A model generated the notes under the pieces. The model searched no databases and had not been told where the DNA came from. It saw nothing but the letters and a program-made list of their open reading frames with translations. Position numbers and translations under genes: made by a program. Of a DNA stretch of 64,000 bases, positions 35,196 through 43,406 are shown piece by piece. Numbering within the stretch: the stretch's first letter is position 1; each line of letters opens with the position of its first letter. The DNA comes from Granulicella sp. S156 (lineage in GTDB: Bacteria > Acidobacteriota > Terriglobia > Terriglobales > Acidobacteriaceae), in the NCBI RefSeq assembly GCF_009766105.1, contig NZ_LMUH01000020.1, positions 213,618-277,617 on the forward strand, given 5' to 3'.

Positions 35196-36611
35196 GTGAC
35201 AACCAACTTATTCTGCAATAAGCTTCACCTGGCAACGCGCATCAGTGCCATTGCCCTAGCAGCAATCGTCGCATTCTCTGCCGTCCACGCCATTGCGCAG
35301 TCCACCATCTATGCGGATTACCCGCAGAAGCGCGGAAAGGTCGAACCCCTCCAGTGGAACGATCTGCCTTCGTGGATGACACTCAGCATGGAACTTCGCG
35401 GCCGTACCGAAGGCCAAACCTCCTACAACTACACCCAGGACGGCGATCGCATTTATGAGCTGACACGTGCCTACGGTGCTCTGGAAATTCGACCGACCAG
35501 CTTCTTTACCGGCTATCTGCAGTTCATCGACACCCACGCCCTGGGCCTGCCCACGCATGTTGTAGCTTCCAACATGCGCGACGCGTTCGACCTGCGCCAG
35601 GGCTATGCCGATTTGCACGGGCGGCCAGGAGGTATACCCGTCGACCTCTTCGCGGGGCGGCAGGAACTGAAGTTCGGCTCAGAGCGAATCATCGGTATCA
35701 GCGACTGGACCAATAACAGCCGCACCTGGGACGGCTTTGATGCCCGCATCGGCGACAAGAATCGAATTGATCTGTTTTCTACGTCGGTAGTTGCCGTGCA
35801 CCCCACATCGCTCGACAAACATGGAGCCGGACTCACCTTCCATGGTGCGTACGGCTCGATCTCGACGTGGATTCCGAAGGTTCACCTCTCTCCGTATGTG
35901 CTTATCCATACGGTACGCGGGGTTACCAGCAATCAAAATATCAAGGGTAATGAGGTAGAAACAACGTTCGGCACCGAAGTTGAAGGGACATTGCCTGCGA
36001 ATTTCGATTACGAGGCCAATGCATCGTTACAGCGCGGTAGCTATTCGAACAACTCGATTCACGCAGGCCAGAACTTCGATAAGCTCGCCTACACGATGGA
36101 AACGCTTCCGTGGAAGCCGCGCATCGGTGGCGAGTTTGACTACGCGACCGGCAATGACCACACCAACGCGAACCGTATCGGCACCTATGACCAGTCGTAT
36201 CCATCGAACCACAACGCGTTCGGTCTCGTTGATCTATTCGGCTACCAGAACATTCGTCAGGAGCGCATCAACCTGGATCTCGGACCCTCTAAAAATCTTT
36301 CGATACTGGTCCAGGGCGGTTTCCTGAATCTCGCCCAGAAGAATGACTCGCTTTACTCCAGCTCCGCCTCCGTAGTCATCAAGCCGCCCACCGGCGGGTT
36401 CGCGACGGATGACATCGGACAGGAATTTGACGCCTCCGCAAAGTACGTTTTTCACGACTACATCGTCGCCAATGTCGGTGTGGGGCATCTCTTTCCCGGC
36501 AAGGTGCTCCTCGATAACAAGCATGGAGCCGCGGAAACGATTGGCTATTTTTCACTCACCTACCGTTTTCGAGTGGATAAGCAAACTCAGAATCCAGGCA
36601 AACAGAACTAG
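35196..36611 (+). CDS. Outer-membrane beta-barrel protein, alginate-export (AlgE-like) family
   Basis: 471 residues from a GTG with GGAGAA upstream. A long signal peptide (ISAIALAAIVAFSAVHAIAQS) precedes a barrel rich in alternating strands. Recognisable parts are MELRGRTEGQTSYNY, LRQGYADLHGRPGGIPVDLFAGRQELKFGSERIIG and NNSRTWDGFDARI, all typical of the alginate-export family, and the chain ends GYFSLTYRFRVD. The barrel should be a channel or exporter in the outer membrane. Placed between fdhD and the oxalate decarboxylase gene, it may let oxalate in or small acids out; no alginate genes are near. The substrate is inference. Confidence 0.85.
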   Translation: MTTNLFCNKLHLATRISAIALAAIVAFSAVHAIAQSTIYADYPQKRGKVEPLQWNDLPSWMTLSMELRGRTEGQTSYNYTQDGDRIYELTRAYGALEIRPTSFFTGYLQFIDTHALGLPTHVVASNMRDAFDLRQGYADLHGRPGGIPVDLFAGRQELKFGSERIIGISDWTNNSRTWDGFDARIGDKNRIDLFSTSVVAVHPTSLDKHGAGLTFHGAYGSISTWIPKVHLSPYVLIHTVRGVTSNQNIKGNEVETTFGTEVEGTLPANFDYEANASLQRGSYSNNSIHAGQNFDKLAYTMETLPWKPRIGGEFDYATGNDHTNANRIGTYDQSYPSNHNAFGLVDLFGYQNIRQERINLDLGPSKNLSILVQGGFLNLAQKNDSLYSSSASVVIKPPTGGFATDDIGQEFDASAKYVFHDYIVANVGVGHLFPGKVLLDNKHGAAETIGYFSLTYRFRVDKQTQNPGKQN

Positions 36612-36629
36612 AAAGGAACTACAGAACCT

Positions 36630-37883
36630 ATGTCCGAGAATGAGTACAACCCTCTAAGCCGTCGCAGGTTTATTGGAAATTCTTCAGCAGCTCTGGTGGC
36701 CATAGCCGGAATGCAGGTAGCCGCTTCCGCGCAGGAAGCAACACCTATCCGCTCCAAAGACCATCATCTCGTCAACGAACTTGAGCCGCAGCCTAAGAAC
36801 ACCGCGCTCGATGCACAGAATCCTTCTTCTAACTTCCCGCCTGAAACAGATTCCGGTGGACAGCCTCCCTTCAAGTACCCCTTCTCCTTCGCGCATAAGC
36901 GCATCGAAGGCGGTGGCTGGACCCGCCAGGTAACCGTACGCGACCTTCCCATGTCGAAAAAGATGGCCGGCGTTCAGATGCGCCTCATCAAGGGCGGCAT
37001 TCGTGAACTGCACTGGCATGTAGGAGCAGAGTGGGCCTTCATGATCTCCGGCAGTGCTCGCATCACCGCTGTCGATCAGCATGGGCGCGGTTTTGTGGAT
37101 GATGTCAACGAGGGCGATCTCTGGGTCTTCCCCGGGGGCATCCCTCACTCCATTCAGGGTCTTGGGCCGGATGGCGCCATGTTCCTCCTGGTCTTCGACG
37201 ACGGGAACTTTAACGAATTCGAGACCTTCCTCCTTACCGATTGGCTGCACCACACCCCAGCAGAAGCTCTGGCCAAAAACTTCGACGTGCCCGCCGCGAC
37301 CTTCGCAAATGTCCCCCCGAAAGAACTCTTCATCTTCGAACGCGAGCTGCCGCGTCCTTTGGCGGAAGAAAAACGCGAGGTTGAAGCTGTCACTGGAGGC
37401 GTCCCCAATTCATTTGCCTTCTTCACCAGCAAGATGAGCCCAACCAAGGTAACCAAGGGGGGCGAAGTCAAAATCGTCGACGCGAAAAACTTCCCTGCAT
37501 CGAACATCGCTGCTGCTATCGTCACCCTCAAGCCTGGAGGCCTACGCGAACTGCACTGGCATCCGAATGAAGATGAGTGGCAGTATTACGTCAAAGGTAG
37601 TGGACGCATGTCCGTGTTTGCCGCAGGTGGTCGCGCACGCACCATGGACTTCCAGGCAGGTGACGTTGGCTACATCGACAGGTCCCTTCCCCACTTCATC
37701 GAAAACACCGGCGACGAAGACCTGGTCTTCCTAGAGGTCTTCCCCACCCCTTATTACGAGGACATTTCCCTCGGTGAGTGGCTGGCGCACACACCTTCTC
37801 GCCTAGTCGATCAGCACATCGGTACCGGCGAAGACTTCCTAAATAAGATCCAGAAAAAAGAAGCTGTCATCACACCTGAGTAG
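36630..37883 (+). CDS. Tat-exported bicupin oxalate decarboxylase
   Basis: 417 residues, ATG preceded by AAAGGAAC. The N-terminus SRRRFIGNSSAALVAIAG is a twin-arginine signal. Both cupins keep complete manganese ligands: H128, H130, E134, H173 in the first and H309, H311, E316, H355 in the second (RELHWHxxxEW in each). The lid that decides decarboxylase against oxidase reads NEFET (195-199) where the Bacillus enzyme has SENST, so the key Glu (here E196) is kept. It converts oxalate to formate and CO2. With the Tat signal it acts outside the cytoplasm, which is unusual for a bacterial enzyme feeding an OxlT-type carrier. Confidence 0.93.
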   Translation: MSENEYNPLSRRRFIGNSSAALVAIAGMQVAASAQEATPIRSKDHHLVNELEPQPKNTALDAQNPSSNFPPETDSGGQPPFKYPFSFAHKRIEGGGWTRQVTVRDLPMSKKMAGVQMRLIKGGIRELHWHVGAEWAFMISGSARITAVDQHGRGFVDDVNEGDLWVFPGGIPHSIQGLGPDGAMFLLVFDDGNFNEFETFLLTDWLHHTPAEALAKNFDVPAATFANVPPKELFIFERELPRPLAEEKREVEAVTGGVPNSFAFFTSKMSPTKVTKGGEVKIVDAKNFPASNIAAAIVTLKPGGLRELHWHPNEDEWQYYVKGSGRMSVFAAGGRARTMDFQAGDVGYIDRSLPHFIENTGDEDLVFLEVFPTPYYEDISLGEWLAHTPSRLVDQHIGTGEDFLNKIQKKEAVITPE

Positions 37884-37891
37884 TTGTATCG

Positions 37892-37925
37892 TGTGGATGC
37901 CCTGCAACGGGGCATCCACATCTTT
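37892..37925 (+). terminator. Hairpin between the oxalate decarboxylase and carrier genes
   Basis: A perfect 11-bp stem (tgtggatgccc with gggcatccaca, 37892-37920, 7-base loop) is followed by tcttt. It lies 8 bp behind the oxalate decarboxylase stop and before the carrier gene, so it may terminate partly and lower carrier expression. Confidence 0.65.
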
Positions 37926-37965
37926 CCATACAAGATCATTAGTCGCCTAAAGGGGGCGACAATTC

Positions 37966-39180
37966 GTGAAAACAAATCGTTGGGGAATTGCCCTTGCGGG
38001 TATCGTGTTGCAGGTTGTGCTCGGCTCTGTCTATGCCTGGAGCGTCTTCCGTACGCCCCTCATCAAACAGTTTCACTGGAGCATCTCTCAGGTCACCCTT
38101 ACCTTCACCATCTGCATCGTCGTTCTTGGCTTTGCTGCTTTCTTCGGCGGCCTCTGGCTCGGTAAAGTAGGTCCACGCACCGTTGCTGTCACCGGAGCCT
38201 TTCTTTACGGCTTTGGGACCCTTCTCGCAAGCCTGTCTGCCCACGGCCTCTGGGTTCTGTACCTCGCCTACGGCGTTATCGGTGGCATTGGCCTTGGTTT
38301 CGCGTACATCGTTCCGGTCGCGGTACTGGTCAAGTGGTTCCCTGACCGCCGGGGGTTTATCACCGGTGTTGCGGTTGGTGGCTTTGGAGCTGGGGCGTTG
38401 ATCACCGCTCCTGTGGCCACACACTTGATGGCCAGCATCGGAGTGCTCCACACCTTCGCCGTCCTTGGCATTACTTACGCGGTTCTCGGCGTTCTCGCCT
38501 CATTGTTTATGCGCAATCCGGATAAGGACTGGAAGCCCGAAGGCTGGGTGCCCTCTGCTGCCCTCACGGCTCAACGTTCTGAAGCCAACCACACGCTCGG
38601 CGAAGCCCTCAGCACCTGGCAGTGGTGGGCGCTCTGGATGATCCTCTTCCTCAACACCTGCGCCGGCATCTCGCTCATCTCCCAGGAATCGCCAGTCTTC
38701 CAGGAACTCGCCAAGGTTACCGTTGTCATTGCCGCCGGTATGGTCGGCATCGCCAGCATCGGTAACGCTGTTGGCCGAGTCTTCTGGTCATGGGTCTCGG
38801 ATCTCCTCAACCGGCGCGCGACTTTCATCATTACGTTCCTCCTGCAAGTCGCGCTCTTCTGGTTCCTCCCCGGAATCACCTCAGCCACGGTGCTAACAGT
38901 AGTCGCCTTCCTGATTCTCATGTGCTACGGTGGCGGCTTCGGTACCATGCCGGCCTTCACCGCGGACTACTTCGGCTCAGCCAACGTCGGTCCTATTTAT
39001 GGCCTGATGCTCACTGCCTGGGGAGCAGCTAGCGCCTTTGGCCCTCTTCTCGTCGCGCATATGCGCCAGGCAAACGGCAACTACCGCAGCGGATTTCATG
39101 CCCTTGCCATCATTGTTCTGATTGCGACCATCATCCCACTCGCAGTGCGTCCTCCCCATCCTGTTAGTAAGGGAGCATAG
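37966..39180 (+). CDS. Oxalate/formate antiporter family (OxlT-like) MFS carrier
   Basis: 404 residues from a GTG with AAAGGGGG upstream, about 12 membrane helices. The first helix GSVYAWSVFRTPL and the segments GFGAGALI, WFPDRRGFITGVAVGGFG and FGTMPAFTADYFG are typical of the oxalate:formate antiporter family. OxlT swaps external oxalate for internal formate in Oxalobacter. Here the decarboxylase seems to be exported, so formate import or oxalate entry by the same carrier must be considered. Operon position behind the decarboxylase supports a role with these two acids. Confidence 0.88.
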   Translation: MKTNRWGIALAGIVLQVVLGSVYAWSVFRTPLIKQFHWSISQVTLTFTICIVVLGFAAFFGGLWLGKVGPRTVAVTGAFLYGFGTLLASLSAHGLWVLYLAYGVIGGIGLGFAYIVPVAVLVKWFPDRRGFITGVAVGGFGAGALITAPVATHLMASIGVLHTFAVLGITYAVLGVLASLFMRNPDKDWKPEGWVPSAALTAQRSEANHTLGEALSTWQWWALWMILFLNTCAGISLISQESPVFQELAKVTVVIAAGMVGIASIGNAVGRVFWSWVSDLLNRRATFIITFLLQVALFWFLPGITSATVLTVVAFLILMCYGGGFGTMPAFTADYFGSANVGPIYGLMLTAWGAASAFGPLLVAHMRQANGNYRSGFHALAIIVLIATIIPLAVRPPHPVSKGA

Positions 39181-39197
39181 ATAGATATCAACGAGGA

Positions 39198-39230
39198 GAG
39201 GGTTCTGAAGGCTGACACCTCAGAACCCTC
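39198..39230 (+). terminator. Terminator behind the carrier gene
   Basis: A perfect 11-bp stem (gagggttctga with tcagaaccctc, 11-base loop) lies between convergent genes, 17 bp past the carrier stop. The following sequence tatctcaaat is only moderately T-rich, so strength is uncertain. Confidence 0.65.
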
Positions 39231-39249
39231 TATCTCAAATCACCCAGGC

Positions 39250-41013
39250 TCATTCTCCTGCTTTGCGGGAGCGCGATTCGAGTATCCGTGGATCCGAGAT
39301 GGGAGCAGAACAGCTGGACGCCGTGCAAAGGAACGCTGCAGCGTGGGGCAGCGATGGATATTGCACGTCAGCCCGTGGCAACGGTCCCTCTGTTGGGTCC
39401 CACCACTCCACTCGTTTGTAGACCGGCCCGGCGCTTAGAGCCGTCTGGAAGAGAGCTTTTGCAGTCGGATCCTTCTTTGCGCCAACGATGGTGATGTGAA
39501 CAGGTGGCCTGGTGAACTCCGTCTCTGCAATCAGGATGGGCGCGGAGAGCCATGCTGTCGCTACTTCGGATGTTGCCAGATAACGCATGGCTCGTGTCGC
39601 GGTCTCTTGATCACCCTTCTCCCCTGTGTAGTGCGAGAGCAGATTCGCGAAGCGAGCTAGTTGTGCGTTCTCATCTCGTTCCGGATGCGCTTTGTAAGCG
39701 TGGTCGGTAGACGTCTTCGAGGTGATGAACCCCGCTCCTGTGGCAGCCGCGAAGTTGGCAGCGATGAAATGACGTGCTGCTTCAGCTCGCTTCAGCCATT
39801 CGCGATCGCCAGTGACCTCATAGAGCGATAAGAAAGCCTGCCCCATGGCAAGTGAATCTCCCAGGTACGGCCCTGCAGCATCCCGATCGCCATGGGAGAA
39901 ACCTCCGTTAGCAACACTGCGATGAGCTATGACCCAGCGGGCGGAGCGCTCGGCTTCTTCCTGCGTAAGTGGGTCGCCAGTGACAGCATAGAGCGTGCAG
40001 AGAGCCCTGATCATCCATCCGTCCTCACGTGCGTAGAGGTGTTTATCTACGCGTGGTGTCCCGAGCGAACGTCGCTTGGCATCATCCAGCTTGAAGTAGT
40101 CCGCGCTATGCTTGCCTGCAATGAGGTCCGCGTCCTGGCTAACGTAGAACGCGCCCTCTGGACTGGTGAGAAAGGTACGGACGTAACGATGCACGTTCTG
40201 CGCAGCAGTGAGATACTCCGGCGTGCGGAACTGGCCGTAGGCTTGCGCATAGGTGCGCATCACCTGTGCCTGGATGAAGAGCAGCTTCTCAAAGTGTGGT
40301 TCATTCCAATTGCCACCAGTGGAATATTGATAGGCCCCACCCCATACGGGATCGAGTAACTCTCCCGCAGCCTGAAGCGTCTCGCGGACGCGCTGCTCCT
40401 GAAGCTTGTCTCCCCGCCACGCAAGTGTGCTGGCATACTCGACGGAATCGGCATCAAGATATTTGTGGCCGAAGGCCCAGCCTTTGCCGGCAACATCGTA
40501 CTGCTTTTCGTACTCTTTCTTCACCTCATCAAGCAGTGACTGAGCTAGAAATGGAGTCACAGCGTACGTAATAGCCTTCTCTGGTTCGACAGAAGGCCCG
40601 GGCGAAGGGTCATCGATTACGGCCTGCAGGATGGACGCCATCTGCTGCGGCGGAAGATAGCCTTGTCTTTTGACGATTTCACTGCCATCTGCATTGAAGA
40701 TGACGGTAGCAGGCCAGCCATAGTCTTCATACCGATTGGAGATATCAGGCCGCGAATCCTGATCGACTTTGACCGCAATATAGCTCTTACTCATCAGGCG
40801 TCGCACAGAGGGATCGCGGTAGCTTTGCTGATCCATCACATGACACCAGTGGCACCACACGGCTTCCAGATCGAGCAGCACAAACTTATGCTCGCGCGCG
40901 GCTTGCGCGAAGATTTCATCCGACCATGGATGCCAGACGATGGGCTGAGACGTAGATTGCGCGTAGCCGTGAGCCGTCAGGAGAGCTAACGGCAAAAGCC
41001 AGCGGAGCTTCAT
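39250..41013 (-). CDS. DUF255 thioredoxin-domain protein, exported, last gene of the MNIO cluster
   Basis: 587 residues with a signal peptide (LRWLLPLALLTAHGYAQS). The N-terminal thioredoxin-like domain (about 22-140) has AVWCHWCHVM, a CxxC pair at C54 and C57, and GWPATVIFNADG. The rest is an (alpha/alpha)-barrel-like region (GGNWNEPHFEKLLFIQAQ, DADSVEYAS) as in YyaL/SPATA20 proteins, whose exact reaction is unknown. The usual family is cytosolic and about 100 residues longer; this one is exported. Its ATG overlaps the DUF2063 stop by 4 bp, which ties it to the RiPP operon and suggests a role in handling the precursor's cysteines. Confidence 0.85.
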   Translation of the reverse strand: MKLRWLLPLALLTAHGYAQSTSQPIVWHPWSDEIFAQAAREHKFVLLDLEAVWCHWCHVMDQQSYRDPSVRRLMSKSYIAVKVDQDSRPDISNRYEDYGWPATVIFNADGSEIVKRQGYLPPQQMASILQAVIDDPSPGPSVEPEKAITYAVTPFLAQSLLDEVKKEYEKQYDVAGKGWAFGHKYLDADSVEYASTLAWRGDKLQEQRVRETLQAAGELLDPVWGGAYQYSTGGNWNEPHFEKLLFIQAQVMRTYAQAYGQFRTPEYLTAAQNVHRYVRTFLTSPEGAFYVSQDADLIAGKHSADYFKLDDAKRRSLGTPRVDKHLYAREDGWMIRALCTLYAVTGDPLTQEEAERSARWVIAHRSVANGGFSHGDRDAAGPYLGDSLAMGQAFLSLYEVTGDREWLKRAEAARHFIAANFAAATGAGFITSKTSTDHAYKAHPERDENAQLARFANLLSHYTGEKGDQETATRAMRYLATSEVATAWLSAPILIAETEFTRPPVHITIVGAKKDPTAKALFQTALSAGPVYKRVEWWDPTEGPLPRADVQYPSLPHAAAFLCTASSCSAPISDPRILESRSRKAGE

Positions 41014-41906
41014 TGGATGCCGATATAGTCAGGCGGTTGTTGACAGAACCAGCCAAGTTCGGCAGCATGCGCGAAGCATTGCTGAATCCTGGCTGCCTGC
41101 TCCTCAGGGCTCAGCTTGCTGCTTGCGAAGGCGTGGTCGATAGAATCTGCGAGCGTCTTGCGCTGCTGTAGCGCGGAGAGAAGGAGATAAGCCTCGCGCT
41201 CGATCCGGCGATAGTAGACCGAGTTGTCAAAGCGATGGATGGCAAGATAAATTTTCGCCCGGCGCATGCCTGGCAGCCGCAGGCGAGCTGTTTCCTTGCG
41301 CTCCGTAACGGCGTTGCTCATGATGTCAGACTCAGGCGTCACCCTGTGTACGGCCAGGACAAGTTCGTCGACCGGGTATTGGAGATCGAGAAGCTGGAGG
41401 TGCGGTTGCAGCGAGAGCCTGGACTCGCCGTCAAGCCCGGTAAAGGCTTCTTGCGTGAGAGGAGCGACAGCGGCGCGGTCGAAACTTTCGACATATGCCC
41501 ACTCCAGGCGTGCTACATCGAGCAGAAGCGTGTGCCGCCTTGACGAAAACTCGGGATGATCTTTCAGCCAGAGCGGCAGCCGAGCACCCAGGTTCCGTAG
41601 CGTGAAGGAGGTTGAGGGGTTTTCTTTGAGATACGCAAGTACCAGCGCATCGAAACGCTTGGCACCGAGCACTGCTGCGAGCGCGGGGAAATCTTCCGAG
41701 ACAGCGCCGATAGTACGGAACCAATACTGCCGGTTATAGATCTCAAGCCGCTCAAAGGACGTAAGCCGATCATTCGGCTTGACGTAGGTTTCTGCAAGGT
41801 CGCTCATCGAGCGGCCATCTTCGATCTCCTGTTGCATCTCGAAGTCTTCTGTCAGTGGCCGTCGAACGTCCTCTGACATGCGCCGCTGGAGTTCGAGCAG
41901 ATTCAT
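41010..41906 (-). CDS. DUF2063 (HvfC-like) partner protein of the MNIO enzyme
   Basis: 298 residues. It shows the DUF2063 pattern: MNLLELQRRMSEDVR, then RLTSFERLEIYNRQYWFRTI and GAVSEDFPALAAVLG, followed by LARLEW-like VARLEWAYVESFD. Proteins of this family stand beside DUF692/MNIO enzymes and are thought to bind the precursor's leader and present it to the oxidase. The start overlaps the MNIO stop by 4 bp and its own stop overlaps the DUF255 gene by 4 bp, so all three are made from one message. The older label 'putative DNA-binding' for this family is probably wrong in this setting. Confidence 0.88.
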   Translation of the reverse strand: MNLLELQRRMSEDVRRPLTEDFEMQQEIEDGRSMSDLAETYVKPNDRLTSFERLEIYNRQYWFRTIGAVSEDFPALAAVLGAKRFDALVLAYLKENPSTSFTLRNLGARLPLWLKDHPEFSSRRHTLLLDVARLEWAYVESFDRAAVAPLTQEAFTGLDGESRLSLQPHLQLLDLQYPVDELVLAVHRVTPESDIMSNAVTERKETARLRLPGMRRAKIYLAIHRFDNSVYYRRIEREAYLLLSALQQRKTLADSIDHAFASSKLSPEEQAARIQQCFAHAAELGWFCQQPPDYIGIQ

Positions 41907-42787
41907 ACCCTGACCTCGTCGCGCTGAGCCACCGGTACTGCGGAAGGCCGCGACTGCGGCTGGTCGAGGTAACGATTCGCCTTGAGCGCTTCAGCATGGA
42001 CTTCGTCGAACGAAGGGATATTGTCATCCCATTCCAGAAGCGTTGCGGTCACCCCGACGCGCTCGATCGCACGTGCGTACATATTCCACACGGGATCGAG
42101 CACTGGATGGTCGTGGGTATCGAGGGTGTACTTTTCAAACTTGGAATGTCCCGCAATGTGAATCTGCGCGACACGATCGGCCGCTACCGCATTCACATAC
42201 TCCAACGGGTCGAAATTATGATTCTGAGACGAAACATAGATGTTGTTCACGTCGAGCAGGATGCCGCAGTCGGCGGCGTGAACTACTTCGTTCAGGAACT
42301 CCCACTCGGTCATCTGCGATTCATGGAACTCGGCGTAGCTGCTGACATTCTCTACGGCAATGGGAATCTCTAAAAAATCCTGCACTTCGCGAATACGGGC
42401 CGCGGTGTTGCGTACAGCTTCGAACGTATATGGCAAAGGAAGCAGATCGTGGGTATAGCGGCCATCGACGCTGCCCCAGCAGAGATGGTCGGAGAGCCAC
42501 GGCGTTTTGGTGCGCTTTGTCAGCTCTTTCAGCCGTTTGAGGTGTTCACGGTCGAGCGCCTGCGCGGAACCAAAGTACATGGAGACGCCATGCTGAACGA
42601 CGCGATACTGTTCCAGAATCTGGTCGAGCACCTTGAGCGGCCTGCCACCATCAACCATGTAGTTTTCAGAGATGATCTCGAACCAGTCGACGACAGGCTT
42701 TTCGGAGAAGATGTGCTCATAGTGGGGCACACGCAGTCCTATTCCGACACCGTAGTCCGTGAACCCATTAAATCGATTGGCTGGCAT
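41903..42787 (-). CDS. DUF692 family multinuclear non-heme iron oxidase (MNIO, MbnB/HvfB-like)
   Basis: 294 residues, ATG with AGGAG 7 bp upstream. A TIM-barrel with the family's metal-binding positions is visible: H66 in QHGVSMYFG, H101 in SDHLCWG, E146-N147 in VENVSSY, D179 and N181-N182 in LLDVNNIYVSS, H210 and H214 in IHIAGHS, D223 and D226 in DTHDH, E252 in LEWDDNIPSF. MNIO enzymes modify cysteines or asparagines in ribosomal peptides, making oxazolone/thioamide groups or similar copper-binding rings. The precursor gene is 77 bp upstream on the same strand, and the helper protein overlaps its end. The exact product is unknown. Confidence 0.93.
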   Translation of the reverse strand: MPANRFNGFTDYGVGIGLRVPHYEHIFSEKPVVDWFEIISENYMVDGGRPLKVLDQILEQYRVVQHGVSMYFGSAQALDREHLKRLKELTKRTKTPWLSDHLCWGSVDGRYTHDLLPLPYTFEAVRNTAARIREVQDFLEIPIAVENVSSYAEFHESQMTEWEFLNEVVHAADCGILLDVNNIYVSSQNHNFDPLEYVNAVAADRVAQIHIAGHSKFEKYTLDTHDHPVLDPVWNMYARAIERVGVTATLLEWDDNIPSFDEVHAEALKANRYLDQPQSRPSAVPVAQRDEVRV

Positions 42788-42818
42788 TGCGTACTCCTGA
42801 TGCGATGAAGCCTGGGGA

Positions 42819-42850
42819 GTAGGGGCCTGAAGGAACCTTCAAACCCCCAC
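42819..42850 (-). promoter_or_regulatory. Intercistronic hairpin between precursor and MNIO genes
   Basis: On the minus strand gtgggggtttgaagg pairs with ccttcaggcccctac over 15 positions, counting three G-U pairs, with a two-base tip. No T run follows. It lies 14 bp behind the precursor stop and could act as a partial terminator or a 3'-end stabiliser that lets the precursor be made in excess over its enzyme. Confidence 0.6.
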
Positions 42851-42864
42851 AACAAGGAGACAAA

Positions 42865-43143
42865 TTAAGCCTTAGGTCCCTTGGAGCCGTCGGTTGCGCA
42901 ATCGCCCTTACCCTTGCAGCTGTTCTTGCCGGGGTGCTTGCCGCCGCCCTGGCCTTTACAGTCGTTCTTTCCCTTGCAGGAGTGCTTGGTGGGGTCGGGA
43001 GTCGTCTGCGCGAGCAACACACCGGCGGCCTGAACCGTGGTGGGCGCGTTCGACGTCGGTTGTGCATTCACGCGAACAGCAGTACCACCGAGAAGGCCAG
43101 CAACTGCGGCGGCCAGAGCAAGCGACTTTGTGGAGTTCTTCAT
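42865..43143 (-). CDS. Candidate RiPP precursor with signal peptide and two CKGK cysteine motifs
   Basis: 92 residues from the ATG at 43143 (AAAGG upstream; an ATG 11 codons earlier lacks a site). Residues 1-28 are a Sec-type signal (SLALAAAVAGLLGGTAVRVNAQ). The C-terminal half, about 52-92, is nearly all Lys, Gly, Cys, Asn and Asp, with C56 and C62 in SCKGKNDCKGQGGG and C76 and C82 in SCKGKGDC. Such Lys/Gly/Cys-rich exported peptides stand beside DUF692 enzymes (HvfA-like and bufferin-type precursors). The EGKCG motif of bufferins is absent. The mature peptide is expected to bind a metal such as copper; this is inference. Confidence 0.82.
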   Translation of the reverse strand: MKNSTKSLALAAAVAGLLGGTAVRVNAQPTSNAPTTVQAAGVLLAQTTPDPTKHSCKGKNDCKGQGGGKHPGKNSCKGKGDCATDGSKGPKA

Positions 43144-43406
43144 GAGAGGAACCTTTCTATGGGTTGGGCCGCGCACGGCGTGCGCTGGGCGTTAGTAGAT
43201 AGATGCAAGATAAATACAAAACTGCCGTACTGATGGAACGCGATGACAAGCCGAATGGATTGCCATCGGCGAGGCTTAATCTTCGCGTATTCATACTGCA
43301 CGTTTGAGTGCCAAGTGCGGAATAGGTTACGAGGATTATTTTTCACACCTAACGACTGCCGAGCAACCGACCCTTCGGTCACATCCAACACTTATTCCTT
43401 TTCTTG

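Noticed and set aside
43325..43330. GTAACC on the minus strand as an ECF promoter of the RiPP precursor
   Set aside because: The hexamer resembles the -35 of some ECF sigma factors that drive MNIO clusters, but no matching -10 stands at the right spacing and it is about 180 bp from the start.
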